NCBI RefSeq assembly: GCF_014700075.1
Contig: NZ_JACXBU010000002.1
Location: 310,001-374,000 of the forward strand
Direction: 5' to 3'
From: Pseudomonas sp. JM0905a
GTDB taxonomy: Bacteria > Pseudomonadota > Gammaproteobacteria > Pseudomonadales > Pseudomonadaceae
Length of the DNA: 64,000 bases
This document shows positions 1 to 9,424 of the stretch, piece by piece; within the stretch, counting starts at the first letter, position 1; each line of letters opens with the position of its first letter. Position numbers and translations under genes: made by a program. Below the pieces are notes generated by a model. The model was given only the letters and a program-made list of their open reading frames with translations, made no database searches and was not told the origin of the DNA.

Positions 1-368
1 ACGTGCTGCTGGTGGAGGACAACCCGGTGAACCAGACCGTGATCGAGGCCATGCTGCGCAGCCTCGGCTATCAGGTGAGCCTGGTGGGCGACGGTGCCCA
101 GGCGGTGCATCAGGCCTCGCGCCATGACTATGCCGCCATCCTCATGGACTGCCGCCTGCCGGTTCTCGACGGTTACGAGGCCACGCGCCAGATTCGCCAG
201 ATGAATGGCGGCGCCACGCTGCCGATTATCGCCCTGACCGCCAACGCCCTGCAGGGCGACCGCGAGGCCTGCCTGGCCGCGGGAATGAACGACTACCTGG
301 CCAAACCCTTCAAACGGGCTGACCTGCTGCGCGTCATGCAGCGCTGGTTGAGCAAGCCGTCGGACTGA
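1..368 (+). CDS. Hybrid sensor histidine kinase, C-terminal receiver domain (partial)
   Basis: The gene enters from the left edge, so only about 121 C-terminal residues are visible. They form a complete response-regulator receiver fold. The acidic pair is in LLVEDNP, the phosphoacceptor Asp is in ILMDCRLPVLDG (about visible residue 49), the Thr is in ALTAN and the Lys is in LAKPF. The protein stops right after the domain and has no DNA-binding output, which fits the receiver tail of a hybrid kinase. In P. aeruginosa the gene next to fabA is the hybrid kinase PA1611, a partner in the RetS/GacS network. That identity rests on remembered synteny plus this domain. The histidine kinase core is outside the window. 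Confidence 0.8.
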   Translation, partial: VLLVEDNPVNQTVIEAMLRSLGYQVSLVGDGAQAVHQASRHDYAAILMDCRLPVLDGYEATRQIRQMNGGATLPIIALTANALQGDREACLAAGMNDYLAKPFKRADLLRVMQRWLSKPSD

Positions 369-630
369 AACGATTGGTGCCGTTTCCAGACATTCGTCGA
401 GTGTCCGGGAATGTTAAAGTGCGAGACGCTTTGCGCGCGGGAGGTCCCCCCGGCAGCCCTTTGCGACGGGCTGTGGTCACATCAGGTGAACGACTGTGCT
501 CGGCATTCTGTGACTTTCACCGCAACGCAACAGTCTATGACTAGTCTGCCGCCTGACGCCCCCTACAACGGCCACGGCAGAAGGATGAATGCAACGCCCT
601 GTGCCAGACGGGGACCATTGAGGAGCTCGC

Positions 631-1146
631 ATGACCAAACAAAACGCCTATACCCGGGAAGACCTGCTGCGCTGCAGTCGCGGCGAGCTGTTCGGCCCTG
701 GTAATGCGCAACTGCCCGCCCCCAACATGCTGATGATCGACCGCATCGTGCATATCAGCGAAACCGGCGGGAAGTACGGCAAAGGCGAGATCGTCGCCGA
801 GCTCGATATCAACCCCGACCTGTGGTTCTTCGCCTGCCACTTCGAAGGCGACCCGGTCATGCCCGGCTGCCTTGGCCTCGACGCCATGTGGCAGTTGGTC
901 GGTTTCTTCCTCGGCTGGCAGGGCAACCCCGGCCGTGGCCGCGCCCTGGGCTCCGGCGAAGTCAAATTCTTCGGCCAGGTCCTGCCGTCCGCGAAAAAGA
1001 TCACCTACACCATCCACATCAAGCGCACTATTAATCGTTCGCTGATCCTCGGTATCGCCGATGGCACCGTTGCCGTCGACGGCCGCGAGATCTACAGCGC
1101 CGAAGGCCTGCGCGTCGGCCTGTTCACCTCTACCGACAGTTTCTGA
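631..1146 (+). CDS. fabA: 3-hydroxydecanoyl-ACP dehydratase/isomerase FabA
   Basis: FabA dehydrates 3-hydroxydecanoyl-ACP and isomerises trans-2- to cis-3-decenoyl-ACP, the branch point to unsaturated fatty acids in type II synthesis in the cytosol. The product is 171 aa, the usual family length. The catalytic pair is visible as His70 (in FACHFEGDP) and Asp84 (in GLDAMWQL). A GAGGAG ribosome site lies 7 bases before the ATG. fabB follows after 11 bases on the same strand, so the two form the classic fabAB operon. The 262-base region upstream carries the promoter, but I could not identify a convincing -35/-10 pair or a DesT-type operator by eye. Confidence 0.97.
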   Translation: MTKQNAYTREDLLRCSRGELFGPGNAQLPAPNMLMIDRIVHISETGGKYGKGEIVAELDINPDLWFFACHFEGDPVMPGCLGLDAMWQLVGFFLGWQGNPGRGRALGSGEVKFFGQVLPSAKKITYTIHIKRTINRSLILGIADGTVAVDGREIYSAEGLRVGLFTSTDSF

Positions 1147-1157
1147 AGGACATCCGC

Positions 1158-2375
1158 ATGCGTCGCGTCGTGATCACTGGCCTGGGCATCGTTTCCTGCC
1201 TGGGCAATGACAAAGCCACCGTTTCCGAGAACCTGCGCACCGGCCGTTCCGGTATCCGCCACAACCCCTCCTATGCGGAGATGGGTCTGCGCAGCCAGGT
1301 CTCCGGCTCCGTCAATCTGAACCTGGAAGAGCTGATCGATCGCAAGCTCTTCCGCTTCATGGGTGATGCCGCTGCCTATGCCTACCTGGCCATGCAGCAG
1401 GCTATCGAAGACGCCGGCCTGACCGCCGAACAGATCTCCAACCCGCGTGTGGGCCTGATCGCCGGCTCCGGTGGCGCTTCCACCGTCAACCAGATGGAAG
1501 CCATCGACACCCTGCGCGAGAAAGGCGTCAAGCGTATCGGCCCATACCGCGTAACCCGCACCATGGGCAGCACCGTTTCCGCGTGCCTGGCCACCCCCTT
1601 CCAGATCAAGGGCGTGAACTTCTCCATCTCCTCGGCCTGCGCCACCAGCGCGCACTGCATCGGCCAGGCCATGGAGCAGATCCAGCTGGGCAAGCAGGAC
1701 ATGGTCTTCGCCGGCGGCGGTGAAGAAGAGCATTGGAGCCAGAGCTGCCTGTTCGACGCCATGGGCGCCCTCTCCACCCAGTACAACGAAACCCCCGAGC
1801 GCGCCTCCCGCGCCTATGACGCCAAGCGCGACGGCTTCGTCATTGCTGGCGGCGGCGGCATGGTCGTGGTCGAGGAGCTGGAACACGCCCTCAAACGCGG
1901 CGCCAAGATCTACGCAGAGATCATCGGCTACGGCGCAACCTCCGACGGCTACGACATGGTCGCCCCGAGCGGCGAAGGCGCCATCCGCTGCATGCAGCAG
2001 GCGCTGTCCACCGTTGACACCCCGATCGACTACCTGAACACCCACGGCACCTCCACCCCGGTGGGCGACGTGGCGGAAATCCGCGGCGTGCGCGCAGTGT
2101 TCGGCGACAAGGCCCCGGCCATCAGCTCCACCAAGAGCCTGTCCGGTCACTCCCTGGGCGCCGCCGGCGTGCAGGAAGCCATCTACTGCCTGCTGATGAT
2201 GGAAGGCAAGTTCATGGCAGGTTCGGCCAACATCGACGAACTGGACCCGGAAGTGGCCGACCTGCCGATCCTGCGCGAGACCCGCGAAGGCGCCAAGATC
2301 GACACCGTCATGTCCAACAGCTTCGGCTTCGGCGGCACCAACGCCACCCTGGTACTGCGCCGCTTCAACGGCTGA
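1158..2375 (+). CDS. fabB: Beta-ketoacyl-ACP synthase I FabB
   Basis: FabB elongates the cis-3-decenoyl-ACP made by FabA, condensing it with malonyl-ACP, and so commits carbon to unsaturated fatty acids. The 405-aa product has the thiolase-fold KAS signature. The nucleophile is Cys161 (in SSACATSAH), and the two active-site histidines are His296 (NTHGTSTP) and His331 ([10 protein letters not shown]). It is the second gene of the fabAB operon and is followed by a strong intrinsic terminator at 2399-2426. Length, active site and the fabA neighbour separate FabB from FabF. Confidence 0.97.
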   Translation: MRRVVITGLGIVSCLGNDKATVSENLRTGRSGIRHNPSYAEMGLRSQVSGSVNLNLEELIDRKLFRFMGDAAAYAYLAMQQAIEDAGLTAEQISNPRVGLIAGSGGASTVNQMEAIDTLREKGVKRIGPYRVTRTMGSTVSACLATPFQIKGVNFSISSACATSAHCIGQAMEQIQLGKQDMVFAGGGEEEHWSQSCLFDAMGALSTQYNETPERASRAYDAKRDGFVIAGGGGMVVVEELEHALKRGAKIYAEIIGYGATSDGYDMVAPSGEGAIRCMQQALSTVDTPIDYLNTHGTSTPVGDVAEIRGVRAVFGDKAPAISSTKSLSGHSLGAAGVQEAIYCLLMMEGKFMAGSANIDELDPEVADLPILRETREGAKIDTVMSNSFGFGGTNATLVLRRFNG

Positions 2376-2398
2376 TCCCAGACCCGGCGGTATCCGCA

Positions 2399-2436
2399 AC
2401 GCCCGTATCCTCCCGGATACGGGCGTTGTCGTTTAT
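2399..2436 (+). terminator. Rho-independent terminator of fabAB
   Basis: A perfect 12-bp stem (2399-2410 with 2415-2426) closes a 4-base TCCC loop 23 bases after the fabB stop. It is followed by a T-rich stretch (TGTCGTTTAT). Confidence 0.85.
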
Positions 2437-2564
2437 GGCGCCTCAACTAATTCTATTAGATCTGTAGGACCTTTCCGAACCGTCTGTTCCGCCATCAAGA
2501 AGCGCCGCCCTCCTCCGCTAAAGGGACCAGCAACACCCTATTCGTCCCGGATCGGAGTAGACCC

Positions 2565-4190
2565 ATGTTCCTTCGCCAATTGCCCATCGCCTACCGCGCT
2601 GCCATCGGCTTCGCCATCATCACCCTGATACTGGTCGGCCTCGGTGGCTTCGCCCACAACCGCATGGAGGCCATCAACGAAGCCTCCACCGAGATCAGCG
2701 AAATCTGGCTGCCCAGCGTCCAGGCCTCCGGCCAGATGGCTCTGCTCATGGCCACCTTCCGCCTCAGCGAGATGAACCACGTACTGGCCCAAGACCGCGA
2801 CACCATGAATGCCCAGGAGCGACGCATGGACAAGCTGCTCGCCGAGCTTGCAACGGTGGAGCAGGCGTACCAGCCTCTGCTGCAGCTGCCGGAGGAGAAG
2901 CGGTTGTTCAAGGAGGTGCTCAGCGCCAGCCGCGACTACATGAACAGCCACGAGTCCCTGCTGCAGCTGTCACGCCAGAACGACACCGAACGCGCCTACG
3001 CACTGATTCGCGGCGAGCAGTACCAGCGCTTCGAAACCCTGTCACGCAGCCTCGCCGCATTGATCGAACTCGACCAACGTCAGGCGCGGGAATCCAGCCG
3101 CCGAGGCGACGAAGTGGTCAGCGACGCCACCCGCTCCGTCGTGCTGGTAATGCTGCTGGCGGTCCTGGCCAGCATCGCCATCGCCTGGCTGCTGACCCAG
3201 AGCATCGTCGGCCCTATTCGCGAAGCCATGCGCACTGCAGAGCGGGTGGCCGGCGGCGATCTCACCGGTGAGCTGGACAGCACCGGCCGCGACGAACCCG
3301 CCCGGCTGATGCAGGCCCTGCAGTCCATGCGGCAGTCCCTGCGCGACACCATCGAACAGATCGGCCATTGCGCCACCCAGCTTGCCTCGGCAGCGGAAGA
3401 GCTCAATGCGGTGACCGAGGAAGGCAACCACTCGCTGAACCGCCAGCACAACGAAATCGAGATGGCCGCGACAGCGGTCAACCAGATGAGCGCGGCGGTG
3501 GAGGAAGTGGCACGCAATGCCGCCTCCACCTCCGAAGCCGCCACCACGTCAGAAGGCGTTGCCCTCAGCGGCCGCGCACAGGTGGAGGAAACCATCCAGG
3601 CCATTCGCGGCATGGGCGAGGAAGTCACCCGTTCCACGCACATGGTGGCGGACCTCGCCGAGCAGGCCCAGGGCATCGCCACGGTGCTGGACGTCATCCG
3701 TTCCATCGCCGAGCAGACCAACCTGCTGGCCCTCAACGCTGCGATCGAGGCAGCCCGTGCCGGTGAACAGGGGCGCGGCTTCGCCGTGGTGGCCGACGAG
3801 GTACGTGCCCTCGCCCACCGCACCCAGGAGTCGACCCGCGAGATCGAACAGATGATCGCCGCCATCCAGGCCGGCTCCGATGCCGCCGTCAGTGCCATGA
3901 ACCAGAGCGACACCCATGCGCGGGATATGGTCAAGTTGGCGGAAAGCGCCGGCCAGGCCCTGCAGGAAATTGCCCGGCGGGCCGGCGAGATCAACGAGCG
4001 CACCCTGGTGATCGCCACCGCCGCCGAGCAGCAGGCGCAGGTGGCCCGCGAGGTAGACCGCAACCTGGTGAACATCCGCGATATCTCGGTGCAGACCTCA
4101 GCCGGCGCCAACCAGACCTCCGCCGCCACCCATGAATTGTCGCGCCTGGCGGTGGAGCTCAACGGCATGATCGCGCGCTTCGTGGTCTGA
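2565..4190 (+). CDS. Methyl-accepting chemotaxis protein
   Basis: This is a transmembrane chemoreceptor of 541 aa that signals through CheA/CheW. A short cytoplasmic N-terminus leads into TM1 (about 12-30). A periplasmic segment of about 155 residues, predicted mostly helical, resembles four-helix-bundle ligand domains. TM2 is at about 191-211 and HAMP at about 212-265, followed by the long coiled-coil signalling domain. The conserved hairpin tip is visible (IAEQTNLLALNAAIEAARAG and GRGFAVVADEVRALA). The C-terminus ends MIARFVV, with no CheR/CheB-binding pentapeptide. By position it corresponds to PA1608 of PAO1. The ligand cannot be predicted. The gene stands alone between two terminators. 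Confidence 0.93.
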   Translation: MFLRQLPIAYRAAIGFAIITLILVGLGGFAHNRMEAINEASTEISEIWLPSVQASGQMALLMATFRLSEMNHVLAQDRDTMNAQERRMDKLLAELATVEQAYQPLLQLPEEKRLFKEVLSASRDYMNSHESLLQLSRQNDTERAYALIRGEQYQRFETLSRSLAALIELDQRQARESSRRGDEVVSDATRSVVLVMLLAVLASIAIAWLLTQSIVGPIREAMRTAERVAGGDLTGELDSTGRDEPARLMQALQSMRQSLRDTIEQIGHCATQLASAAEELNAVTEEGNHSLNRQHNEIEMAATAVNQMSAAVEEVARNAASTSEAATTSEGVALSGRAQVEETIQAIRGMGEEVTRSTHMVADLAEQAQGIATVLDVIRSIAEQTNLLALNAAIEAARAGEQGRGFAVVADEVRALAHRTQESTREIEQMIAAIQAGSDAAVSAMNQSDTHARDMVKLAESAGQALQEIARRAGEINERTLVIATAAEQQAQVAREVDRNLVNIRDISVQTSAGANQTSAATHELSRLAVELNGMIARFVV

Positions 4191-4222
4191 TTTCCGAGCC
4201 CCGCCCTATCGCCGGACATGAT

Positions 4223-4248
4223 AAAGGGCGCCACCAAGGCGCCCTTTT
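4223..4248. terminator. Bidirectional intrinsic terminator
   Basis: A 10-bp stem (4223-4232 with 4238-4247) around the loop ACCAA begins with A residues and ends with TTTT. It therefore works for the plus-strand chemoreceptor gene and the convergent minus-strand gene ending at 4262. Confidence 0.85.
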
Positions 4249-4261
4249 CCATTCCCGGCGA

Positions 4262-5035
4262 TCAGGCCGCTTCGCGGTCGCCCGCCCCCTTCTCCCGCCC
4301 ACCGATGCGCGGCAGCAGCATGGGCACCTGGGTGCGATAGTCGGCGTACTCCGGATGCGCCCGCAGCAGGTCGCGCTCTTCCAGCTGGATGGCCGCCAGG
4401 ATGTAGATGCTGGTCAGCACGGCGAACAGCAGGTGGGTCGCACTCATGGTCGGGGTGGCCCAGAAGCACAGGAACCAGCCCAGGTAGAGCGGGTGGCGCA
4501 TCAGCTTGTAGGCCCCCGGTGTCTTGAACTCCAGCTCGGTGTAGGGCTTGCCCAGCAGGTTCAGCCAGACTTGGCGCAGGCCGAACAGGTCGAAGTGGTT
4601 GATCAGCAAGGTGGCGTAGAACACCAGCGCCCAGCCGAATCCGAAGGTGGCGCCCATGACCAGCCGGCCGGAGCGGTTCTCGATGTTCCAGATCTCGCCA
4701 CCCAGCGGCTGCCAGTAGCTGTACAGCAGGATCAGCGCCAGGCTGGAGAACAGCACGTAGGTGCTGCGCTCGGCAGCTGGCGACACCCACTGGGTCCACC
4801 AGGCCTTGAAGGCCGGCCGGGCCATCAGGCTGTGCTGGAAGGAGAAGATGGCCAGCAACAGCACGTCGATTCCCAGCGCGGTCCAGAACGGCAGGCGCGG
4901 CTCGCCATCCAGGGTTCGTGGCGCGAACGGCAAGTTGGCGATGAAGCCGATGGAATAGACGAAGGTGGCGAAGAAGATCAGGTAGCTGATCAGCCCATAG
5001 GAAAAGATCGAAATGCGCTTGAAGTAGGTGAACAT
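4262..5035 (-). CDS. mddA: Probable methanethiol S-methyltransferase (MddA-like, NnrU/ICMT-fold membrane protein)
   Basis: MddA enzymes methylate methanethiol with S-adenosylmethionine to give dimethyl sulfide. The 257-aa product is a polytopic membrane protein with about six hydrophobic segments. Near the C-terminus it has the isoprenylcysteine-methyltransferase-type motif RHPLYLGWFLCFW followed by LEERDLLRAHPEYADYR and a VPMLLPR end, as in the NnrU/ICMT/MddA superfamily. The segment FSFQHSLMARPAFKAWW is also typical of MddA. I chose the ATG at 5035 because AGGAGC lies 6 bases before it; the frame stays open to 5092 without a comparable site. It is a single-gene unit, convergent with the chemoreceptor. 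The superfamily is secure; the substrate is inferred from resemblance to MddA. Confidence 0.72.
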   Translation of the reverse strand: MFTYFKRISIFSYGLISYLIFFATFVYSIGFIANLPFAPRTLDGEPRLPFWTALGIDVLLLAIFSFQHSLMARPAFKAWWTQWVSPAAERSTYVLFSSLALILLYSYWQPLGGEIWNIENRSGRLVMGATFGFGWALVFYATLLINHFDLFGLRQVWLNLLGKPYTELEFKTPGAYKLMRHPLYLGWFLCFWATPTMSATHLLFAVLTSIYILAAIQLEERDLLRAHPEYADYRTQVPMLLPRIGGREKGAGDREAA

Positions 5036-5134
5036 GATGCGCTCCTGCCGGGGGTTCTGGTCGGCGGGATCGCTCCACTCCGCCTTGGACACCAGCTTCG
5101 CCCCGGCCTGTATCAGCCCGATGGCTGACAGCGC

Positions 5135-7957
5135 TCAGTTTGTTTCCGCTTTGTATCCGCTCCTGGGGCTCCCCAGCCAGGCCTGCAACAGCTGGTGCAG
5201 ACGTTGCTGGTCCAGTGGCTTGGTCAGCAGCGCCTTGACGCCCTGTTGCTGCACCTCGCTCTCCAGCAGGGAGTCGCTGAAGCCGGTGTAGAGCACGATG
5301 GGCAGGTCGGCGCGGGACGCCAGCAGGCGCCGCGCCAACTGCAGGCCGGACAAGCGCGGCATGCTCTGGTCGAGGATGACGAAGTCCCAGGCGTAAGGGT
5401 CGGCGCAGAGCAACTGGCTGGCCTGCTCCGCATCGCAGAAGATGCCGGGCTCCAGTCCCCAGCCCTCCAGCAGTTCACCCATGAACTCGGCCACCGTGGC
5501 GTCGTCGTCCACCACCGCCACACGGCCGCACAGGGCCGAGCGCAGGGGTGGCCGCGCGGCAGCAGGTGCACTGGCCTGCTCCACTCCCGCCGCCGGACTG
5601 TGGGCCGGCATCAGCACGCGGAAGGTGGCGCCCTGCTCCGGCGTGCTGTCCAGGTGGATATGGCCGCCGTACTCATGGACGATACCGTGCACCATGGACA
5701 GCCCCATGCCGCTGCCCTGGCCGGTGGCCTTGGTGGAGAAGAACGGCTCGAAGATCTGCGCGCGCAGCGCCGGGTCGATCCCCGGACCGCTGTCGCTGAC
5801 GGTCAGCGCCACGTAATGGCCCTTGATCCGCTGCTGGCAAGAGGCGCAGACGCCTTCCAGATCCTGCTGGCCCAGGCTCACCCGCAACTGGCCGACGCTG
5901 CCCATGGCATCGCGGGCGTTGATGCAGAGGTTCATCAGCACCTGTTCCAGCTGCACTGGATCGGCCAGCACCCGCGGCAGGTCGTGGTCGAGTTGTACTT
6001 CCAGTTCCACCGTGGCCGGCAAGGTGGATTCCACCAGGCGGATGAAATCACCCAGCAGCAGGTCCAGCGCCACCACCTGGGGCTTGCCACGGCTGCCCCG
6101 GCTGAAGGTGAGCATCTGCTGGATCAGGTCGCGAGCCTTTTCCGCCGAACGCTGCACCCGCGACAGGTACTTGCCCAGGCGCTCGTCGCTGCCCTGCTCT
6201 GCCAGTTCCTGGGCCATCACGGTATAGCCCAGCATGCTGGTCAGCAGGTTGTTGAAGTCGTGGGCGATGCCCCCGGTCAGATGCCCGATGGCCTCCATGC
6301 GCTGGGCCTGGCGCAGTTGCTGCTCCAGACGGGCGCGCTCCTCCTCGGCCTGGGTGCGCTCAGTGATGTCGCGCAGGTAGCAGATGAAGCGCGGCCCCTC
6401 GTCCCCCGGCACCTGGGTCAGGGCCAGTTCGGCGGGAAATTCGCGCCCATCGGCCCGCTGCGCCACCACCTCCATGCGTTTGCCGAGGAACGCGCCGTGA
6501 CCGGTCTGCAGGTAGTGCTCCAGGGCGTGCTCGTAGGCTTCGCGAAAACGCGGCGGGATGATCAGCTTGAGCAACGAATGCCCCAGCGCCTGCTCACGGC
6601 TGATGCCGAAGCACTGCTCGGCGGCCGGGTTGAACGCCAGTACCCGCCCGGTCTCGTCCATGCTGATGAAGCAATCCAGGGCAGTATTGGTGATGGCGCG
6701 GTACTGCATTTCGCTGGCGCGCAGGGCCTGTTCGGCCTCCTTGCGCTGGGTGATCTCGCGGGTGATGCCGAGGATGCGGTCGATACCGCCAATGGCCACG
6801 CGCTTGAGCAGCACCTCATCCCAGTGCAGGCTGCCGTCGCGGTTGCGCCGGTGCCATTCGAAGCGCTGCACTTGGCCGGCTGCGGCACGCGCCAGATAGC
6901 CGGCGGCCTCCGTGCCGGTATAGGGCGCGTAGCCGGCGCTGAAGGCATCGATATCCAGCGTGAGCATTTCCTCGTAGCTGTAACCGTAGGCGCGGCAGGC
7001 CTTGGGGTTGACGTCCACCAGAGCCCCGCTCTCGATGTCATGGACGAAAATGGCGTCCTCAGAGGTATCGAAGATCGCCCGGTAGCTGGCTTCCGCCTCC
7101 AGTCGCTCAATTTCCGCCGCCGCCCGAACGGAGAAGATGCGCAGCACCGATTCCACCTTGTCGCGATCCGACATTGGCCCCAGCCGGCCAGCGGCAATCA
7201 GGCCCAGGGGCCGGCCATCGCTGGCGAACAGCGGGTAGCCGGCGTAGCTGTCGACGCCGAAGGCGGCCAGCACTTCGTCTGTGGGGTAGGAGCTGCGCAG
7301 GTCACGGGGCACGAAGTGGAAGCTGCGGCCGAACACCTCGGAGCAAGGCGTGCCCTTGAGGGAGTAGGTGGCGTTCTGGTGCAACTTCCCGCCGTAGTAG
7401 AGGGCCAGGGTGGTGAGACTTTGCGGCCCTTCGTCGCTGATGCGGCTGACGAAGGCGAAATCGGCGTTCAGCGAACGCACCATGTAACGGGCGATGGCCT
7501 CGAACACCTCGTTCCCGGTGGCAGCGGACACGCCCAGGGCGACGAAGCGCAGTACCTCTTCCAGGCTCTTGCGTGAACTGATGTCGGTGGAGATACCGCA
7601 AATGGCACTGACCCGGCCGTCGCCGTCGAAGAGCGGGAACTTGTTCGACAGGTAGGTGCGGATACCGCCGCCCATGGGCACCTGCTCCTCGAACTCCAGC
7701 TCATGGCCGAGCTGGATCACCCGCAGGTCGTTGGCCCGCAGTACGTCGGCGATTTCCGGGGGAAAGAACTCGTGGTCGGTGTGCCCCAGCACCCGGTCGG
7801 CGCGCACCTTGAACAAACGTTCGAAGGCCCGGTTGACCAACACCAGGCGGCCGTCGAGGTCCTTCACGTAGATCACCGCACTGCTGTTATCGACGATCTG
7901 CCGCAAGCGATGCTCTTCAGCACTGATGGCGAAGCGGCTGGTCAGGGGCTGGCTCAC
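5135..7957 (-). CDS. PAS/GAF hybrid sensor histidine kinase with C-terminal receiver
   Basis: A soluble multi-sensor kinase of about 940 aa with no evident membrane segment. From the GTG at 7957 the order is PAS1+PAC (about 17-130), GAF (140-287), PAS2 (290-407), PAS3 (417-535), HisKA with the H-box in [15 protein letters not shown] (His at about 566), HATPase ([11 protein letters not shown] and [13 protein letters not shown]), then a receiver with its Asp in [15 protein letters not shown]. No HPt domain is visible. The GTG at 7957 has GGAGGG 7 bases upstream; an in-frame GTG at 8011 has no ribosome site. An OmpR-type regulator gene lies 154 bases upstream on the same strand and is a probable partner. 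The signal sensed is unknown. Confidence 0.88.
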   Translation of the reverse strand: MSQPLTSRFAISAEEHRLRQIVDNSSAVIYVKDLDGRLVLVNRAFERLFKVRADRVLGHTDHEFFPPEIADVLRANDLRVIQLGHELEFEEQVPMGGGIRTYLSNKFPLFDGDGRVSAICGISTDISSRKSLEEVLRFVALGVSAATGNEVFEAIARYMVRSLNADFAFVSRISDEGPQSLTTLALYYGGKLHQNATYSLKGTPCSEVFGRSFHFVPRDLRSSYPTDEVLAAFGVDSYAGYPLFASDGRPLGLIAAGRLGPMSDRDKVESVLRIFSVRAAAEIERLEAEASYRAIFDTSEDAIFVHDIESGALVDVNPKACRAYGYSYEEMLTLDIDAFSAGYAPYTGTEAAGYLARAAAGQVQRFEWHRRNRDGSLHWDEVLLKRVAIGGIDRILGITREITQRKEAEQALRASEMQYRAITNTALDCFISMDETGRVLAFNPAAEQCFGISREQALGHSLLKLIIPPRFREAYEHALEHYLQTGHGAFLGKRMEVVAQRADGREFPAELALTQVPGDEGPRFICYLRDITERTQAEEERARLEQQLRQAQRMEAIGHLTGGIAHDFNNLLTSMLGYTVMAQELAEQGSDERLGKYLSRVQRSAEKARDLIQQMLTFSRGSRGKPQVVALDLLLGDFIRLVESTLPATVELEVQLDHDLPRVLADPVQLEQVLMNLCINARDAMGSVGQLRVSLGQQDLEGVCASCQQRIKGHYVALTVSDSGPGIDPALRAQIFEPFFSTKATGQGSGMGLSMVHGIVHEYGGHIHLDSTPEQGATFRVLMPAHSPAAGVEQASAPAAARPPLRSALCGRVAVVDDDATVAEFMGELLEGWGLEPGIFCDAEQASQLLCADPYAWDFVILDQSMPRLSGLQLARRLLASRADLPIVLYTGFSDSLLESEVQQQGVKALLTKPLDQQRLHQLLQAWLGSPRSGYKAETN

Positions 7958-8032
7958 CGTAAGGCCCTCCGGGGTTGGCGGACTCGCCTGATTATGGAAC
8001 AGCCCAGCCACGGCCGAACGGCCCGGGTTGTC

Positions 8033-8050
8033 ATTGAAACAATTGAAACA
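8033..8050. promoter_or_regulatory. Tandem 9-bp direct repeat between regulator and kinase genes
   Basis: ATTGAAACA occurs twice head to tail at 8033-8041 and 8042-8050, reading TGTTTCAAT twice on the coding (minus) strand. It lies 76-93 bases upstream of the kinase start. OmpR-family regulators bind tandem direct repeats, usually with 10-11 bp spacing, so a binding site is possible but not shown. Confidence 0.35.
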
Positions 8051-8111
8051 AAGCAGCGATGCAGCTTGGGTTGAGCGCCGCCAGTCCCGTCTTGCCGATA
8101 CGGTTTCGCGT

Positions 8112-8831
8112 TCAACCCGGCACGAACATGTAACCCACGCCGCGCACGGTGCGGATGATCTGCGGCTTGTCCGGGTCCTGCTCCAGCTTGCGGCGCAAGC
8201 GGGCGATACGGATGTCGATGGAACGGTCGAAGGGGTTCCAGTCGCGGTGCTGGGTGAGGTTCAGCAACTGGTCGCGGGACAGCGGCCGGTTGGGGCGCAG
8301 GGCGAAGGCCTGGAGCAGGTCGAACTCCATGGCGGTCAGGGGGATTTCCTCGCCTGCGGCGTCGAACAGCTGGCGGCTCTGCAGATCAAGGCGGCACAGG
8401 CCGAGTTGCAGGCAGGGGCTGTCGTTATTCGTGACGGGCTGAGCGGCTGGCGCCGGAGTGCGGCGATAGCGCCGCAGCACGGTCTTGAGTCGTGCCAGCA
8501 ACTCGCGTGGATCGAAGGGTTTGGCCAGGTAATCGTCAGCCCCGACTTCCAGGCCGACGATACGGTCCAGCGGCGTGCCGGCGCCGGACACCATGATCAC
8601 TGGCAGGTCGTGATGTTCGCGCAGGTAACGCGCCAGGCTCAGGCCGTCCTCGCCTGGCAGCCCCACGTCCAGCAATACCAGGTCGGGCAGCGCCTCGGCC
8701 AGCCGCGCACGCAGCTGGCCGCTGTCGCCCACGGCCTGGACCTGGTAACCCTGGCCGCCGAGGTAATCCAGCAGCATTTCGCGGATTGCCTCGTCGTCGT
8801 CCACCACCAGGATGCTGATCTGTTCGGCCAT
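8112..8831 (-). CDS. OmpR-family two-component response regulator
   Basis: A cytosolic DNA-binding response regulator of 239 aa. The N-terminal receiver has the acidic pocket in VVDDDE, the phosphoacceptor Asp55 in LVLLDVGLPGEDG and the Lys in DDYLAKPF. After a Pro/Ala-rich linker (about 129-138) comes a winged-helix trans_reg_C domain (LTAMEFDLLQAFALRPNR, then DPDKPQIIRTVRGVGYMF). It is transcribed toward the hybrid kinase gene at 5135-7957, which suggests a two-component unit, although the kinase lacks the HPt domain a hybrid kinase usually needs. Target genes cannot be read from the sequence. Confidence 0.92.
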   Translation of the reverse strand: MAEQISILVVDDDEAIREMLLDYLGGQGYQVQAVGDSGQLRARLAEALPDLVLLDVGLPGEDGLSLARYLREHHDLPVIMVSGAGTPLDRIVGLEVGADDYLAKPFDPRELLARLKTVLRRYRRTPAPAAQPVTNNDSPCLQLGLCRLDLQSRQLFDAAGEEIPLTAMEFDLLQAFALRPNRPLSRDQLLNLTQHRDWNPFDRSIDIRIARLRRKLEQDPDKPQIIRTVRGVGYMFVPG

Positions 8832-8896
8832 GGGCCCGCGCCTCGCGCCTGCTTCAGACCCAGCGACTATAGCGCGCCATTACGACGCGCGCGGGA

Positions 8897-9361
8897 TCAG
8901 CGAACGGTGAAGCTCTGGAGGGCCAGCAGGCGGTCGCCCTGGAAGACCATGAATTGCCACTCGCCCGGCACCACTTCGTAGTGCTCGGTGAATTCGAAGG
9001 CCATCACGTCGGTGGGAGCGCCGGGTGCCATCTTCTGCTCCACGACGAACTTGTCGTGGCGCTTGCCGTCCGGGCTGACGACGCCGGGGGTGAGGTAAAG
9101 CAGGGTCAGCGGGGTGTCCTTTTCCTGCTTGCCGACCAGGGTGTAGCGCATGCCGAACTTGGTACCCAGCTTGGCCGGGATCTCGTCGGTCGGCTGGATC
9201 GTCTGGTTGCTGCGGGTCAGCACGCGCTCGCCCGGCTGGTAGTCCTGGTACTGGGATTCGAAGATGCCGTATTCCACCGGACCTTCCACGCGCACGTCAG
9301 CCAGGGCAACGCCGGAAGCCAGGCCGAGGGCCACGAGTGCTGTCATTCGAAAGGGGATCAT
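8897..9361 (-). CDS. DUF3859-family exported protein
   Basis: A small protein of 154 aa with an N-terminal signal peptide (hydrophobic stretch ALVALGLASGVALA, cleavage near residue 21). The mature part is beta-rich with the DUF3859 pattern: EYGIFES near the start, TDEIPAKLGTKFGMRYTLVG in the middle, VVPGEWQFMVFQGDRLLALQSF at the end. Its function is unknown. The ATG has AAGGAG 6 bases upstream. It sits 63 bases after the amidohydrolase gene and 65 bases before the response-regulator gene, all on the minus strand, so co-transcription with either is possible. Confidence 0.75.
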   Translation of the reverse strand: MIPFRMTALVALGLASGVALADVRVEGPVEYGIFESQYQDYQPGERVLTRSNQTIQPTDEIPAKLGTKFGMRYTLVGKQEKDTPLTLLYLTPGVVSPDGKRHDKFVVEQKMAPGAPTDVMAFEFTEHYEVVPGEWQFMVFQGDRLLALQSFTVR

Positions 9362-9424
9362 GTCGCGCTCCTTGTTTGCGGTGGCGCGAGGTTATGACGC
9401 GGTCATGACAGCCTCGTGACAGGC

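Noticed and set aside
411-704. 97-codon plus-strand frame upstream of fabA
   Set aside because: It overlaps the fabA start in another frame, has no conserved motif and lies across the expected promoter region.
1092-2399. 435-codon minus-strand open frame antisense to fabB
   Set aside because: The plus strand holds the complete FabB active site; the antisense translation is His/Gly/Ala-rich and motif-free.
5195-7576. 793-codon plus-strand open frame antisense to the hybrid kinase
   Set aside because: Low-complexity His/Gln/Gly-rich translation with no motif; the opposite strand encodes clear PAS, GAF and kinase domains.
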